This document shows positions 17,755 to 25,842 of a stretch of 64,000 nt of DNA, in pieces. Each line of letters starts with the position of its first letter. Positions within the stretch are counted from its first letter, which is position 1. The DNA is taken from positions 310,001-374,000 of the forward strand of contig NZ_MTQD01000002.1 of NCBI RefSeq assembly GCF_001974875.1, in the 5' to 3' direction. A model generated the notes under the pieces. The model did no database searches. It saw only the letters and a list, made by a program, of their open reading frames with translations, and was not told the DNA's origin. Source of the DNA: Pseudoalteromonas sp. EB27 (GTDB lineage: Bacteria; Pseudomonadota; Gammaproteobacteria; Enterobacterales; Alteromonadaceae). Made by a program: the position numbers and the translations under genes.

Positions 17755-20139
17755 TTAAAAATAACCGCGGATACCAAAGCGAAAGTTTCTGCCAGGTAAC
17801 GGTGCTTTATCTTTAATAAATGAGCTATGTACAAAACCTAACTCGTCGGTAATGTTATCTACATTTATATAAAGTTGTGCATCTACCGCACCTAAATCAA
17901 GTTGGTAATTAGCTTGTGCGTCAAATAACGTATAACCATCGGTTTGTGTTTCAAACGCAGTTACATCGTTTTGATCAAAGTAATGAGTACCTGTAAGCGT
18001 TAGTTGTAAATCACCTAAATCATATTGCAGCTCCGAGCCTAATTTATTGGCTGGAATACGCGGTAGGTTACCTTCATCATCTTTAAGTTTTGCACGAGTT
18101 GAGTCACCAAATACTTTAACCATAGCGCTTGATGTAATTTGATAGTGAGCATCAAATTCAATACCATATAGCTCTGCATCTTTGCTGGTAAACTGATAAA
18201 CCGCAACGGCATCATCATGTGCACCAATAGCCGATTCTAAACCATCTTCTTCATCGTAAACTAAACCTGTATTTTCTTGGAAGTAGAAGTTTTTAATATC
18301 GTTATAGAAAAAGTTAACTGTGTAACCAAAATCACCGCTAAAACGTCTAAAGCTTAAATCTAAGTTAGTTGAAGTTTCTTGCTTAATATTTTCAGGCTCA
18401 AAATGCGCTTCATTACCTTCAATGTTGTAACCAAGGCCAAGCTCATACGTACCTGTTGCAATGTGTAAACCATTTGACAAAAGCTCTGCAGAAAGTGGAG
18501 CTCGCTCTGAATGAGAAATACTTGTCGCAATACTATGTCCCGGTTTGTACTGCCATATTGCGCCCGCTGATACACTTAAATTAGTAAAGCTTTTACTGTA
18601 ACCAAGTGTTTCTTCGTCGTGTTCTTCTTCAGCTTCGTCATCGTCGTGATCATGACCATGCTCAACTTCCGAAATTTGGCTTTCTATTTTGTAATCTTCG
18701 ATACGCGCGCCAAGCTCAACGGTTACATCACCAAATTCACGTTCTTCCAATAAATAAAGTGCATTAGTTGTCGTTACACTTGCTGGTGTAAATGCTTCTT
18801 CACCAATTGCATCGTAATCAGAGTCGCTGTAGTGATAGCCAACCATGCCATGCCAATCAGCAAATTTATGTTCTACATTTAAGCGTGCTTCAGTGGTTTT
18901 ATTGGTAAAAGTTGTACCAATAGCACCGTCTTCAATTTCGCTATGCGAGTAATCGGTATAGCCAACACGTAGGTTAATGGTTTCAATCCAATTGTTATGC
19001 AGTGCATAGCTTATTAAACCCTGCCAACGGTCTTGCTCTAAATGTGCATAAACGGCTTCTTCAGCCTCTTCATCTTCATGCTCTTCGTGTTCTTCTTCAG
19101 TTTCGCCTTCGTGATCATGCTCGTGGTGATGTTCATGTCCCGGAATCCCGTAATCGGTATCAATGCTACCGTAAGAAAAACCTACCGTTAGGTGCTCTCC
19201 AACATAGCTAGTACCAAAGTTAAGCGTTTCGCTATCAATAAAGGTGTTCTCTACTGAATCTTCTTTTTCGACATCGCCATCATCATCGGTGATAGTAAAG
19301 TTTGGTGTTTGGTAATCATCGCCGCTGCGTTTTGTACCATCAAAATGAAAGTTAAAACCCTCATTACCGGTTTCAAGTTTTGCAGCAACTGTATTTGCGT
19401 TAGATACAGTATCGTGGCTGTATTCAGCTGCACCTGTAAGCTCGTCGATATTGCTAGTAGGAATACGGTTATCAACCACGTTTACAACGCCACCAATTGC
19501 ACCAGAGCCATAAAGTAGGGTGCTTGGACCGCGTAAGACTTCAATTTGTTCTGCCGCTAGGCTGTCGCTTGATGTCGCGTGGTCTGGACCAATACGCGAT
19601 GCATCGCTGGCATCTAATCCATTTTGTGTGATTTTAACGCGAGGGCCATCTAAACCGCGAATAATCGGGCTTGATGATACTGGGCCAAAGTAACTTGCAT
19701 TTACGCCGGGTAAACCTTTAAGAGTTTCGCCAAGTGTTGGTTTAGATTTATTTCTTAATTCATCACCTGAGAGCACGCTTACTGGCGATATCATTTCTAA
19801 GCTGTTTTTATGAAGTGCAGAGGCATAAACAACCACTGTTTCAACCGATGTTGGTTTAAGTGACACAGACAGACTGTTTGAAGATTCGGTAACAGCAATA
19901 CGAGAGTCTATGTAGTTGTCTTTACTAATATGTAGTTGGCTGTTTGCATCGATTTCGATAGCAAACTCGCCTAAATCATTACTTTTTACGCTTTGGTTTT
20001 TGCCATGTACATGGATAGAGGCATTTTTAATTGGCTGATTTTTATCATCCATTACTTTACCAGTAACAGTTGCAGCCAAAGCTGATTGAGAACATAAAAC
20101 AGAAAAAATAGCAGAGGAGATTAATGTTAACTTTGTCAT
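17755..20139 (-). CDS. TonB-dependent outer-membrane receptor, ZnuD-like (zinc uptake)
   Basis: 794 residues. A signal peptide (~1-22, ending 'SQSALA') precedes a carboxypeptidase-regulatory-like domain (~24-100). A plug domain (~110-225; 'LKGLPGVNASYFGPVSSSPI', 'GPSTLLYGSGAIGGVVNVVD') and a beta-barrel ending 'PGRNFRFGIRGYF' follow. Two extracellular-type loops are rich in His and acidic residues (near residues 330-365, with a HEHHHEHDHE run, and ~490-510), as in ZnuD-type zinc receptors. Two Zur-like palindromes lie 29-81 bp upstream. Together these suggest zinc uptake across the outer membrane, induced by zinc starvation. Copper or heme are less likely. Confidence 0.85.
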   Translation of the reverse strand: MTKLTLISSAIFSVLCSQSALAATVTGKVMDDKNQPIKNASIHVHGKNQSVKSNDLGEFAIEIDANSQLHISKDNYIDSRIAVTESSNSLSVSLKPTSVETVVVYASALHKNSLEMISPVSVLSGDELRNKSKPTLGETLKGLPGVNASYFGPVSSSPIIRGLDGPRVKITQNGLDASDASRIGPDHATSSDSLAAEQIEVLRGPSTLLYGSGAIGGVVNVVDNRIPTSNIDELTGAAEYSHDTVSNANTVAAKLETGNEGFNFHFDGTKRSGDDYQTPNFTITDDDGDVEKEDSVENTFIDSETLNFGTSYVGEHLTVGFSYGSIDTDYGIPGHEHHHEHDHEGETEEEHEEHEDEEAEEAVYAHLEQDRWQGLISYALHNNWIETINLRVGYTDYSHSEIEDGAIGTTFTNKTTEARLNVEHKFADWHGMVGYHYSDSDYDAIGEEAFTPASVTTTNALYLLEEREFGDVTVELGARIEDYKIESQISEVEHGHDHDDDEAEEEHDEETLGYSKSFTNLSVSAGAIWQYKPGHSIATSISHSERAPLSAELLSNGLHIATGTYELGLGYNIEGNEAHFEPENIKQETSTNLDLSFRRFSGDFGYTVNFFYNDIKNFYFQENTGLVYDEEDGLESAIGAHDDAVAVYQFTSKDAELYGIEFDAHYQITSSAMVKVFGDSTRAKLKDDEGNLPRIPANKLGSELQYDLGDLQLTLTGTHYFDQNDVTAFETQTDGYTLFDAQANYQLDLGAVDAQLYINVDNITDELGFVHSSFIKDKAPLPGRNFRFGIRGYF

Positions 20140-20167
20140 GGATATATTGGTTCGTGGTTATTATGTT

Positions 20168-20184
20168 GTGATATAATATAACAC
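20168..20184. promoter_or_regulatory. Predicted Zur box 1
   Basis: GTGATATAATATAACAC is a near-palindrome closely resembling gammaproteobacterial Zur boxes (GTTATAATATAAC-type, as at E. coli znuA/znuC). It lies ~29 bp before the receptor start and contains AT-rich -10-like sequence, so binding would block transcription. Confidence 0.7.
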
Positions 20185-20207
20185 CGCAAAATTAACGAAT
20201 CAACAAT

Positions 20208-20220
20208 GTTATAGTATAAC
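20208..20220. promoter_or_regulatory. Predicted Zur box 2
   Basis: GTTATAGTATAAC is a perfect odd-length palindrome (centre G) flanked by AAT and TTT. Its centre is 38 bp from the centre of box 1. The tandem arrangement supports cooperative repression of the receptor gene. Confidence 0.7.
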
Positions 20221-20354
20221 TTTGTGTTTTGCGATGAATAATCTAAAAATGGCGATTAAGCCAATATTATAGAAATTCAAATAATAGGTTTGTGAATAGA
20301 AAACTTATCCATATGGCCGAATAACTCATAGCCCTAGCTGGTAAATCTATGTAT

Positions 20355-20744
20355 TTAATAGCGGCTATCTATCATTATCACATCTAGTTTATGCTGCGCT
20401 CTTGTCTGGTTTGTTATATCTACAGATTCAATCATTTCGCATTCGTCGCGGATCATCTCCGAAATAAGGCTAGGGTAGTGGCGGCAGTCTTCTGGGCGGT
20501 CGAGGTAAATGCTGCAGGTATACATGTTTTTAGCGAGAGGATCTTTTTTGGGCGCAATTTCTAAAAATGGGCACACTTGAAGTCTTAAGCCTGTTTTTGG
20601 GTCAAACCAAATTTCGTAGTTTTTAACGTATTCATAAATTTCGGGGTTAAAAAGCTCCCATAAATCTATTTCTTCTTTCGTTGCGCTTAAATCGCCGCCG
20701 CCATATTTAATACAGCATTTACCACACTGGTTGCATTCTTTCAT
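20355..20744 (-). CDS. YkgJ family cysteine cluster protein
   Basis: 129 residues. The N-terminal 'CNQCGKCCIKYGGGDLSAT' gives the CxxCxxCC signature, and later cysteines in 'LQVCPFLEI', 'YTCSIYLDRPEDCRHYP' complete the family pattern of a likely Zn or Fe-S binding protein (UPF0153/CxxCxxCC domain). Biochemical function is not established. The start at 20744 gives Met directly before the cluster. A ~215-bp gap separates it from the receptor gene. Confidence 0.82.
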   Translation of the reverse strand: MKECNQCGKCCIKYGGGDLSATKEEIDLWELFNPEIYEYVKNYEIWFDPKTGLRLQVCPFLEIAPKKDPLAKNMYTCSIYLDRPEDCRHYPSLISEMIRDECEMIESVDITNQTRAQHKLDVIMIDSRY

Positions 20745-21026
20745 AATTGGCTAATTTAGTTGGCTGTTAACGAATTTAAGTTAGTTATTAGTGTAGCACC
20801 AAATTTATTATTAACGCTCTACTGAATTTACCTATCCTTTAATTTTTGGGTGTTTAAACAATAGTTAGATACAATAACTTGTTAAAACCTCTTGTTACAT
20901 TTTATATAGTACAGGCTTTATTTAATGGTTTACTCTAAAGGTAGCGAAAAATGTTACTAACCCCGCTTGAGCAATTGTGTGATTGTTAAATGTTGCTGAG
21001 CGCAGATACCTGAGCAGGGCGTTATT
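20745..21026. other. Intergenic region without recognised gene
   Basis: 282 bp, AT-rich. Only very short frames occur (for example ATG 20951, 12 codons). I see no tRNA, terminator or repeat. Confidence 0.5.
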
Positions 21027-21206
21027 ATGAAAGAGTCTGTCACTAAGTTAAAAACAGAATTTAATGCAAAGTTATTGTACTGGAATAATCTTAAAAGTAG
21101 CAAAGCCAAAGCGGCAATCATCTTATTATTTATAGTTGTCATTGCACTCAAAGTGTTTACGACCATCTTTACGTTGGATTGGGTTGCAAGTTTATTCAGT
21201 GTGTAA
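21027..21206 (+). CDS. Small single-span membrane protein, hypothetical
   Basis: A 59-codon frame starting ATG 21027 and ending TAA 21204-21206. It encodes a charged N-terminus ('MKESVTKLKTEF'), a basic patch 'NLKSSKAKAA', one strongly hydrophobic segment 'AIILLFIVVIALKVF' and a short tail. Positive charge before the membrane segment suggests N-in topology. The Shine-Dalgarno is poor. No family is recognised; the case for it is composition and its fit in an otherwise empty 660-bp gap. Confidence 0.4.
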   Translation: MKESVTKLKTEFNAKLLYWNNLKSSKAKAAIILLFIVVIALKVFTTIFTLDWVASLFSV

Positions 21207-21405
21207 GTTTACCAAGAGTAATTGCGATAAAGTTTAATCACAGAGTGTTTAACGCCTACGCGATGTTCATTATTAATGTATTATTACGCTATACACCAAA
21301 TTAAATAAATCAGTTGTTTAAATACGTTTTATAATGACTGTAATGATACATTTTAGCTAAATTGAGTGAGTAAATGAGTTTAGCTGCATTAAAGGATAAC
21401 CAGTG

Positions 21406-21834
21406 ATGATGAACACAAAAGTATATAAAGCGGTACACGACCTTGCAGAAGATTTAATGGCGGCGGCTAACAAAAATAACCGTGAAAAGTTTGAGTCGTT
21501 ATTTGCAGAGTTAAAAGCTATTTGTATTGAAAACGAAAATACCTCAAAAGATCACCCTGTACAATGGGAAACTTTAGCTGATTTTACCGAAGAGTTAGAA
21601 GAGGCAATTACTACTTACGAAAAAGCATTAGAAAAGTCGATTGCGATTAATAACAAGGATCACATGTCGTCGGTTTCTTTTTCAATGGCTACATTACAGC
21701 TTGAGCTTGGCCAAAAAGATGAAGCTATTAAAAACCTTCAAAATGCTAAAGTCAGCGCCAATAAAATTGAAGACAAAGAGCTTAAAGCTGAAATACACGA
21801 CCTACTAGAGTCGCTTATTGAAGAAGAAGGTTAA
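21406..21834 (+). CDS. TPR-like helical protein of unknown function
   Basis: 142 residues, almost entirely predicted helix. A central repeat 'EELEEAITTYEKALEKSIAINNKD' and a second 'MATLQLELGQKDEAIKNLQNAKV' have the spacing of tetratricopeptide repeats. The C-terminus is acidic ('LLESLIEEEG'). No signal peptide. GTG 21403, ATG 21406 and ATG 21409 are consecutive; AAAGGA at 21391-21396 fits ATG 21406 best. A scaffold or interaction role is plausible, but no partner is visible. Confidence 0.65.
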   Translation: MMNTKVYKAVHDLAEDLMAAANKNNREKFESLFAELKAICIENENTSKDHPVQWETLADFTEELEEAITTYEKALEKSIAINNKDHMSSVSFSMATLQLELGQKDEAIKNLQNAKVSANKIEDKELKAEIHDLLESLIEEEG

Positions 21835-21897
21835 ATACATAAAAGCATAACTTATCCATATTAAATGTGATTTTTGTCGATTTAGCTTGAGCTTAAT

Positions 21898-21934
21898 AAA
21901 GCGCTGATGGTTTATACCCTCAGCGCTTTTTTAT
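21898..21934 (+). terminator. Terminator after the TPR-like gene
   Basis: AGCGCTGA-GG / CC-TCAGCGCT stem followed by six T. Confidence 0.87.
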
Positions 21935-21970
21935 GTTTGCTATAAATACTAAACCAAAAGAAAAGGCTTA

Positions 21971-22966
21971 CTATTGAGCTAGCTTATTCATAAAATCGAC
22001 AATGTACTTTGCAATTTCTACTGGTTTTTCTTCAACACTAAAGTGCCCTGAATCGAGTAAATGTAGTTCAGCGTTCGGTACATCTTTTAAGTATGCTTTA
22101 GCGCCTGCGGCTATAAACGCAGGGTCGTTTTTACCCCATACAATTAACGTTGGTGGTTGGTACTTGCGTAAATAAGCTTGCCACTCTGGATAGTCGAGAA
22201 GGTTGTTGTAGTAATCTTGTAGTAGCTGTACTTGAATTACTCTATCAGATTTGGTTTGTAAAAAGTGAAGATCGTGCGTCCAGCTATCTGGGCTCATCAC
22301 TTCTGGGTTACTTTGTACGTCTCGTAAATACTGCTTATTAATAATGGCTTGTTCAGACGTGAACGAATAAATTTTATTACTCTGCGCTTTCGAACTATCT
22401 TCATTCGCGGCTTTAAAAAATGCTTGCCTCGCTACGGTTAGCCCATCTAAATACGCATTACCATTTTGTACAATAAGTGCATCAAGTTTATTAGGGTTAT
22501 TTAACAACATTCTAAAGCCTACAGATGCCCCAAAGTCTTGTATATATAGGCTGTATCTCTTCACTTTAAGCGTTGTTAGTAACCCTTCAACGTATTGAGC
22601 TAGTAATTCAAACGTATATTTTTGAGTTTCTGGGTTTGGGCGTTCGCTGTATCCTGAACCTAAATAATCGGGTGCAATTACATGATAACGACCTGATAAA
22701 AGCGGGATCAATTCTCGGTAGCTGTGTGAAGACGACGGATAGCCATGTAAAAGCACAATGGTTTGCTTATGTTGCATGCCAGCTTCTCGGTAAAATATTT
22801 TTTTACCGTTTACATTTGCATATTTGTAGGTGGTTTTTGAAGGCCATACAGCATCAGCGGCGTACACTTTAGCGGTAAGTGTAGATATTGAAACTAATAA
22901 AAACACAATAAATGAGACGATGTGAGCAGGTTTTACTTTAAGATTTTTTTGTATATCTGTGGGCAT
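21971..22966 (-). CDS. Exported alpha/beta hydrolase, epoxide hydrolase/dehalogenase-like
   Basis: 331 residues. An N-terminal hydrophobic segment ('IVSFIVFLLVSISTLTAKVYA') looks like a signal peptide. The hydrolase fold follows: oxyanion motif 'LLHGYPSSSHSYREL', nucleophile elbow 'IQDFGASVG' with Asp where esterases have Ser, acid in 'VWGKNDPAF', and base His in 'LDSGHFSVEE'. An Asp nucleophile is the mark of epoxide hydrolases, haloalkane and fluoroacetate dehalogenases. The lid region differs too much to name a substrate. The frame opens at TTG 22990; ATG 22966 is preferred. Transcribed alone, convergent with the TPR-like gene. Confidence 0.8.
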   Translation of the reverse strand: MPTDIQKNLKVKPAHIVSFIVFLLVSISTLTAKVYAADAVWPSKTTYKYANVNGKKIFYREAGMQHKQTIVLLHGYPSSSHSYRELIPLLSGRYHVIAPDYLGSGYSERPNPETQKYTFELLAQYVEGLLTTLKVKRYSLYIQDFGASVGFRMLLNNPNKLDALIVQNGNAYLDGLTVARQAFFKAANEDSSKAQSNKIYSFTSEQAIINKQYLRDVQSNPEVMSPDSWTHDLHFLQTKSDRVIQVQLLQDYYNNLLDYPEWQAYLRKYQPPTLIVWGKNDPAFIAAGAKAYLKDVPNAELHLLDSGHFSVEEKPVEIAKYIVDFMNKLAQ

Positions 22967-23251
22967 AAGTAAACTCGTTATTTTTGGCAATGACGCTTTA
23001 TTAATTTACCAGACCCGTTATTTACACAATTGCATTCAGTTAATAATTACAAGTTACTACTAATAAGGACACAGTAACAATACCTGTGTTTTTAAAGCAC
23101 ATTACCAAATATATAGTTGATTAGAGGGTAAGTGGTTTTTAGCAGCTTTTTGTAATTTAAAAAAGAGATTCGTTAATTTACTTTTGTTACAATTGAGTTG
23201 TTGGCTTACAACACATTATACAATGTTAAGTTAGTATTTTGGAGAAAGGAC

Positions 23252-23725
23252 GTGCTCGAACAAATAGAACAATGGATTGATGCAACAAATATTAAATATA
23301 AAACCCAAAGAATTAGCTGTGAGAAATTTGCTAGTGAGTTTGCAGGGTTTTATCCTGTCGAATTTTTAAAACATGCCTTTTACGTTGTTGTTGATAAAAT
23401 ACCAAAACCTGACTTTCCAATCCTGCGAGAAATGGGTTTAGGCGATTTTGTAGATATGGATGTAGCAGGAATAACGTATAAAAATACATATTATATACTT
23501 CCTGATGCTGCCAAAGATTTGAGGGTTCATTTTCATGAGCTTGTGCATGTAGCGCAGTGGCTTCAGCTTGGCCCAGACGTGTTTATCCTACGTTACATTA
23601 GCGAAATTCAACGTGTTGGATATAACGACGCACCGCTTGAAAAAATGGCATACGCTCTGGATGAGCAATTCGTAAGTAAAGGCGATAAAATAGACGTGCC
23701 TAAGTACGTATCTCAAACGCTGTAA
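23252..23725 (+). CDS. Putative zinc metallopeptidase-like protein with HExxH motif
   Basis: 157 residues starting GTG 23252, with GGAG at 23241-23244 (7-nt spacing); the frame is open further to 23198 but the ribosome site decides the start. The motif 'HFHELVHVAQW' contains HELVH, the gluzincin-type zinc-binding pair. A downstream 'RYISEIQRVGYNDAPLEKMAYALDEQF' could supply a glutamate third ligand (as in 'PLEKMAYALDE'). There is no signal peptide. I do not recognise a named family, and peptidase activity is inference from the motif. It is 27 bp upstream of the DUF1287 gene and probably cotranscribed. Confidence 0.65.
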   Translation: MLEQIEQWIDATNIKYKTQRISCEKFASEFAGFYPVEFLKHAFYVVVDKIPKPDFPILREMGLGDFVDMDVAGITYKNTYYILPDAAKDLRVHFHELVHVAQWLQLGPDVFILRYISEIQRVGYNDAPLEKMAYALDEQFVSKGDKIDVPKYVSQTL

Positions 23726-23752
23726 TTCAATCTTAGGTTTAAAGGAATTTAT

Positions 23753-24340
23753 ATGAACAAGGTTATTGGGTGTTTACTTACTTTAGCGTGTATTAATGCT
23801 AATGCAGCTTCGTTTGAAGAAGACATTGTTTCAGCTCTACTTGAGCGGACAACTCATGATGTGGCTTACGACGGGGCTTATCGCTCTATTGGCTATCCTG
23901 GTGGTGATGTACCTGAGAATGTAGGTGTGTGCACCGATGTAATAATTAGAAGTTACAGAAAGTTAGGCATCGATTTACAGAAACTCGTGCATGAAGACAT
24001 GCAAAATAACTTTACACTGTATCCATCTAAACGTATTTGGGGTTTAAATAAGCCTGACAAAAATATAGATCACCGACGTGTTCTAAATTTACAAGCTTAC
24101 TTTGAGCGCCATGCAAACGTATTAAGTAAATCCAACAAAGTGAGTGATTATAAAACCGGCGATATAGTAACGTGGATGTTACCAGGTAATTTACCTCATA
24201 TAGGCATGGTGATTAATGAATCATCTCAAGATACAGGTAATCCACTTATTGTGCATAATATTGGGCGTGGGCCGCAAAAAAGTGACATGCTTTTTGATTA
24301 CAAAATTACAGGGCATTACTGGTTTGTTCCACAGTATTGA
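23753..24340 (+). CDS. DUF1287 domain protein (YijF-like), exported
   Basis: 195 residues with a signal peptide (1-19, ending 'NANA'). The mature part follows the DUF1287 pattern: 'YDGAYRSIGYPGGDVPENVGVCTDVIIRSYRKLG' (conserved C of 'GVCTDV'), then 'YKTGDIVTWMLPGNLPHIGMVI' (conserved H), then 'VHNIGRGPQ' and 'GHYWF'. A Cys/His pair in this order is compatible with the NlpC/P60-like papain fold proposed for the family, so a periplasmic cell-wall or amide hydrolase role is possible but unproven. AAAGGA precedes the ATG. It lies just downstream of the HExxH protein gene. Confidence 0.8.
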   Translation: MNKVIGCLLTLACINANAASFEEDIVSALLERTTHDVAYDGAYRSIGYPGGDVPENVGVCTDVIIRSYRKLGIDLQKLVHEDMQNNFTLYPSKRIWGLNKPDKNIDHRRVLNLQAYFERHANVLSKSNKVSDYKTGDIVTWMLPGNLPHIGMVINESSQDTGNPLIVHNIGRGPQKSDMLFDYKITGHYWFVPQY

Positions 24341-24374
24341 TGCGCTCAATAAACGGTATATGTAAGTATTAATT

Positions 24375-24647
24375 TTATTTCAGATTAATACTTACGTTGC
24401 CATTGGGTTTACAGCAGCACAGGAGTATTTCGCCTTCGCGGACAAACGCAAGTGGCTCTTCGTTATACTCAACACTTCCTGAAACTAACGTTGCTCTACA
24501 AGCTCCGCAGTAGCCTTCACGGCATTGGAATGCAACGTCTATTTTCATGGATTCTAAGCAGTGTAAAAGAGAAGGGCAGCCAGCGGTAAATTCTATACAC
24601 TGGCTGTTTTCTGCAAGCGTTATGCTTGCAGTAGACTTGTCACTCAT
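24375..24647 (-). CDS. yfaE: 2Fe-2S ferredoxin YfaE, ribonucleotide reductase maintenance
   Basis: 90 residues. Cluster ligands are seen in 'CREGYCGACRATL' (CxxxxCxxC) and the distal 'LLCCCKPNG'. YfaE in E. coli supplies electrons to rebuild the diferric-tyrosyl radical cofactor of NrdB. Its ATG shares one base with the nrdB stop (TAATG), giving translational coupling in the conserved order nrdA-nrdB-yfaE. Confidence 0.93.
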   Translation of the reverse strand: MSDKSTASITLAENSQCIEFTAGCPSLLHCLESMKIDVAFQCREGYCGACRATLVSGSVEYNEEPLAFVREGEILLCCCKPNGNVSINLK

Positions 24648-25777
24648 TATAAATCAAAGTCACCAAATTCTGAGGCATCAACTTGAGAGTCTATTTGACC
24701 AACAAGGTATGAGCTTATTTCTGCTTCTTGTGGTGCTACTTGCACATTATCAGACACTAACCACGAGTTTATCCATGGGATAGGGTTACTGTTATTTTCA
24801 AACTGTGCAGGCAAGCCAATCGCAGTCATACGTGCATTGGTAATGTATTCAACGTACTGACATAAAATATGTTTATTTAAGCCAATCATCGAACCATCTT
24901 TAAATAAGTATTCGGCCCACTCTTTTTCTTGCTCTGCTGCGTCAACAAACATTTTAATAGCTTCATCGCGGCACTGGGCAGCAACAATCGCCATTTCTGG
25001 GTCGTCTTTACCGTCTTGCATAATGTTTAAAATATGCTGAGTACCCGAAAGGTGAAGTGCTTCATCGCGTGCAATTAGCTTGATGATTTTAGCGTTACCT
25101 TCCATTAGCTCGCGCTCAGCAAACGCAAACGAACATGCAAAGCTTACGTAAAAGCGAATCGCTTCAAGAATATTTACCGACATCATTGCAAGGTAAAGTT
25201 TCTTTTTAAGCTCAAATAAATTAATGATAACTGTTTTACCGTTAATCTCGTGTTTGCCTTCACCGTATAAGTTGTAAAGCGAAACAGAGTTAATTAAGTC
25301 ATCGTAGTATTTAGTTACGGCATCAGCACGTTCGCTAATTTTATCGTTGCTAACTATGTCATCAAAAATAAGTTCAGGGGCTTGTGTTACGTTACGGATA
25401 ATATGCGTGTATGAGCGGCTGTGAATTGTTTCACTGAACGCCCACGTTTCTATCCATGTTTCAAGCTCTGGTAGTGATACAATTGGAAGTAGAGCCACGT
25501 TTGGCGAACGACCTTGTACACTATCAAGTAGTGTTTGGTATTTTAAGTTGCTTAAAAATATATGCTTTTCGTGATCTGGTAATGCTTGAAAGTCTAAACG
25601 GTCTTTACTTACATCTACTTCCTCAGGACGCCAAAAGAAAGACAGTTGCTTTTCAATTAACTTTTCAAAAATTGGGTATTTTTGTTGGTCGTAACGAGAT
25701 ACGTTTACAGTTTGGCCAAAAAACATTGGCTCTTGCATTTGGTTATTATGGTTTCGGCTAAAAGTAGTATAAGACAT
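24647..25777 (-). CDS. nrdB: Class Ia ribonucleotide reductase beta subunit
   Basis: 376 residues, the same length as E. coli NrdB. The radical tyrosine is in '[14 protein letters not shown]' (E. coli Tyr122). Iron ligands appear in the same segment (E, H) and in '[24 protein letters not shown]' (E...ExxH). The C-terminal tail '[11 protein letters not shown]' is the subunit-docking peptide. It makes the radical that NrdA uses to reduce ribonucleoside diphosphates. The frame extends three codons upstream, but ATG 25777 matches the family start (MSYTTFS). It is 65 bp downstream of nrdA, with a terminator-like hairpin between. Confidence 0.97.
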   Translation of the reverse strand: MSYTTFSRNHNNQMQEPMFFGQTVNVSRYDQQKYPIFEKLIEKQLSFFWRPEEVDVSKDRLDFQALPDHEKHIFLSNLKYQTLLDSVQGRSPNVALLPIVSLPELETWIETWAFSETIHSRSYTHIIRNVTQAPELIFDDIVSNDKISERADAVTKYYDDLINSVSLYNLYGEGKHEINGKTVIINLFELKKKLYLAMMSVNILEAIRFYVSFACSFAFAERELMEGNAKIIKLIARDEALHLSGTQHILNIMQDGKDDPEMAIVAAQCRDEAIKMFVDAAEQEKEWAEYLFKDGSMIGLNKHILCQYVEYITNARMTAIGLPAQFENNSNPIPWINSWLVSDNVQVAPQEAEISSYLVGQIDSQVDASEFGDFDL

Positions 25778-25800
25778 GTTTATCACTCAAAAAACTATCA

Positions 25801-25825
25801 GAAAAAGCGGGCTAAATGCCCGCTT
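25801..25825 (-). terminator. Terminator-like hairpin between nrdA and nrdB
   Basis: On the minus strand AAGCGGGC / GCCCGCTT (25805-25825) forms a perfect 8-bp stem with a 5-nt loop, followed by a short T-run ending TTTTC. It would end or process a share of nrdAB transcripts or protect the nrdA 3' end. Confidence 0.65.
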
Positions 25826-25842
25826 AAAATAAAAATCAGCAG

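Noticed and set aside
20957..21166. Minus-strand 69-codon frame opposite the small membrane protein
   Set aside because: No ribosome site, unlikely composition, and antisense to a better candidate.
23067..23094. Short inverted repeat ACACAG...CTGTGT followed by T-run as terminator
   Set aside because: There is no plus-strand gene for it to end, and the stem is only six pairs around a long loop.
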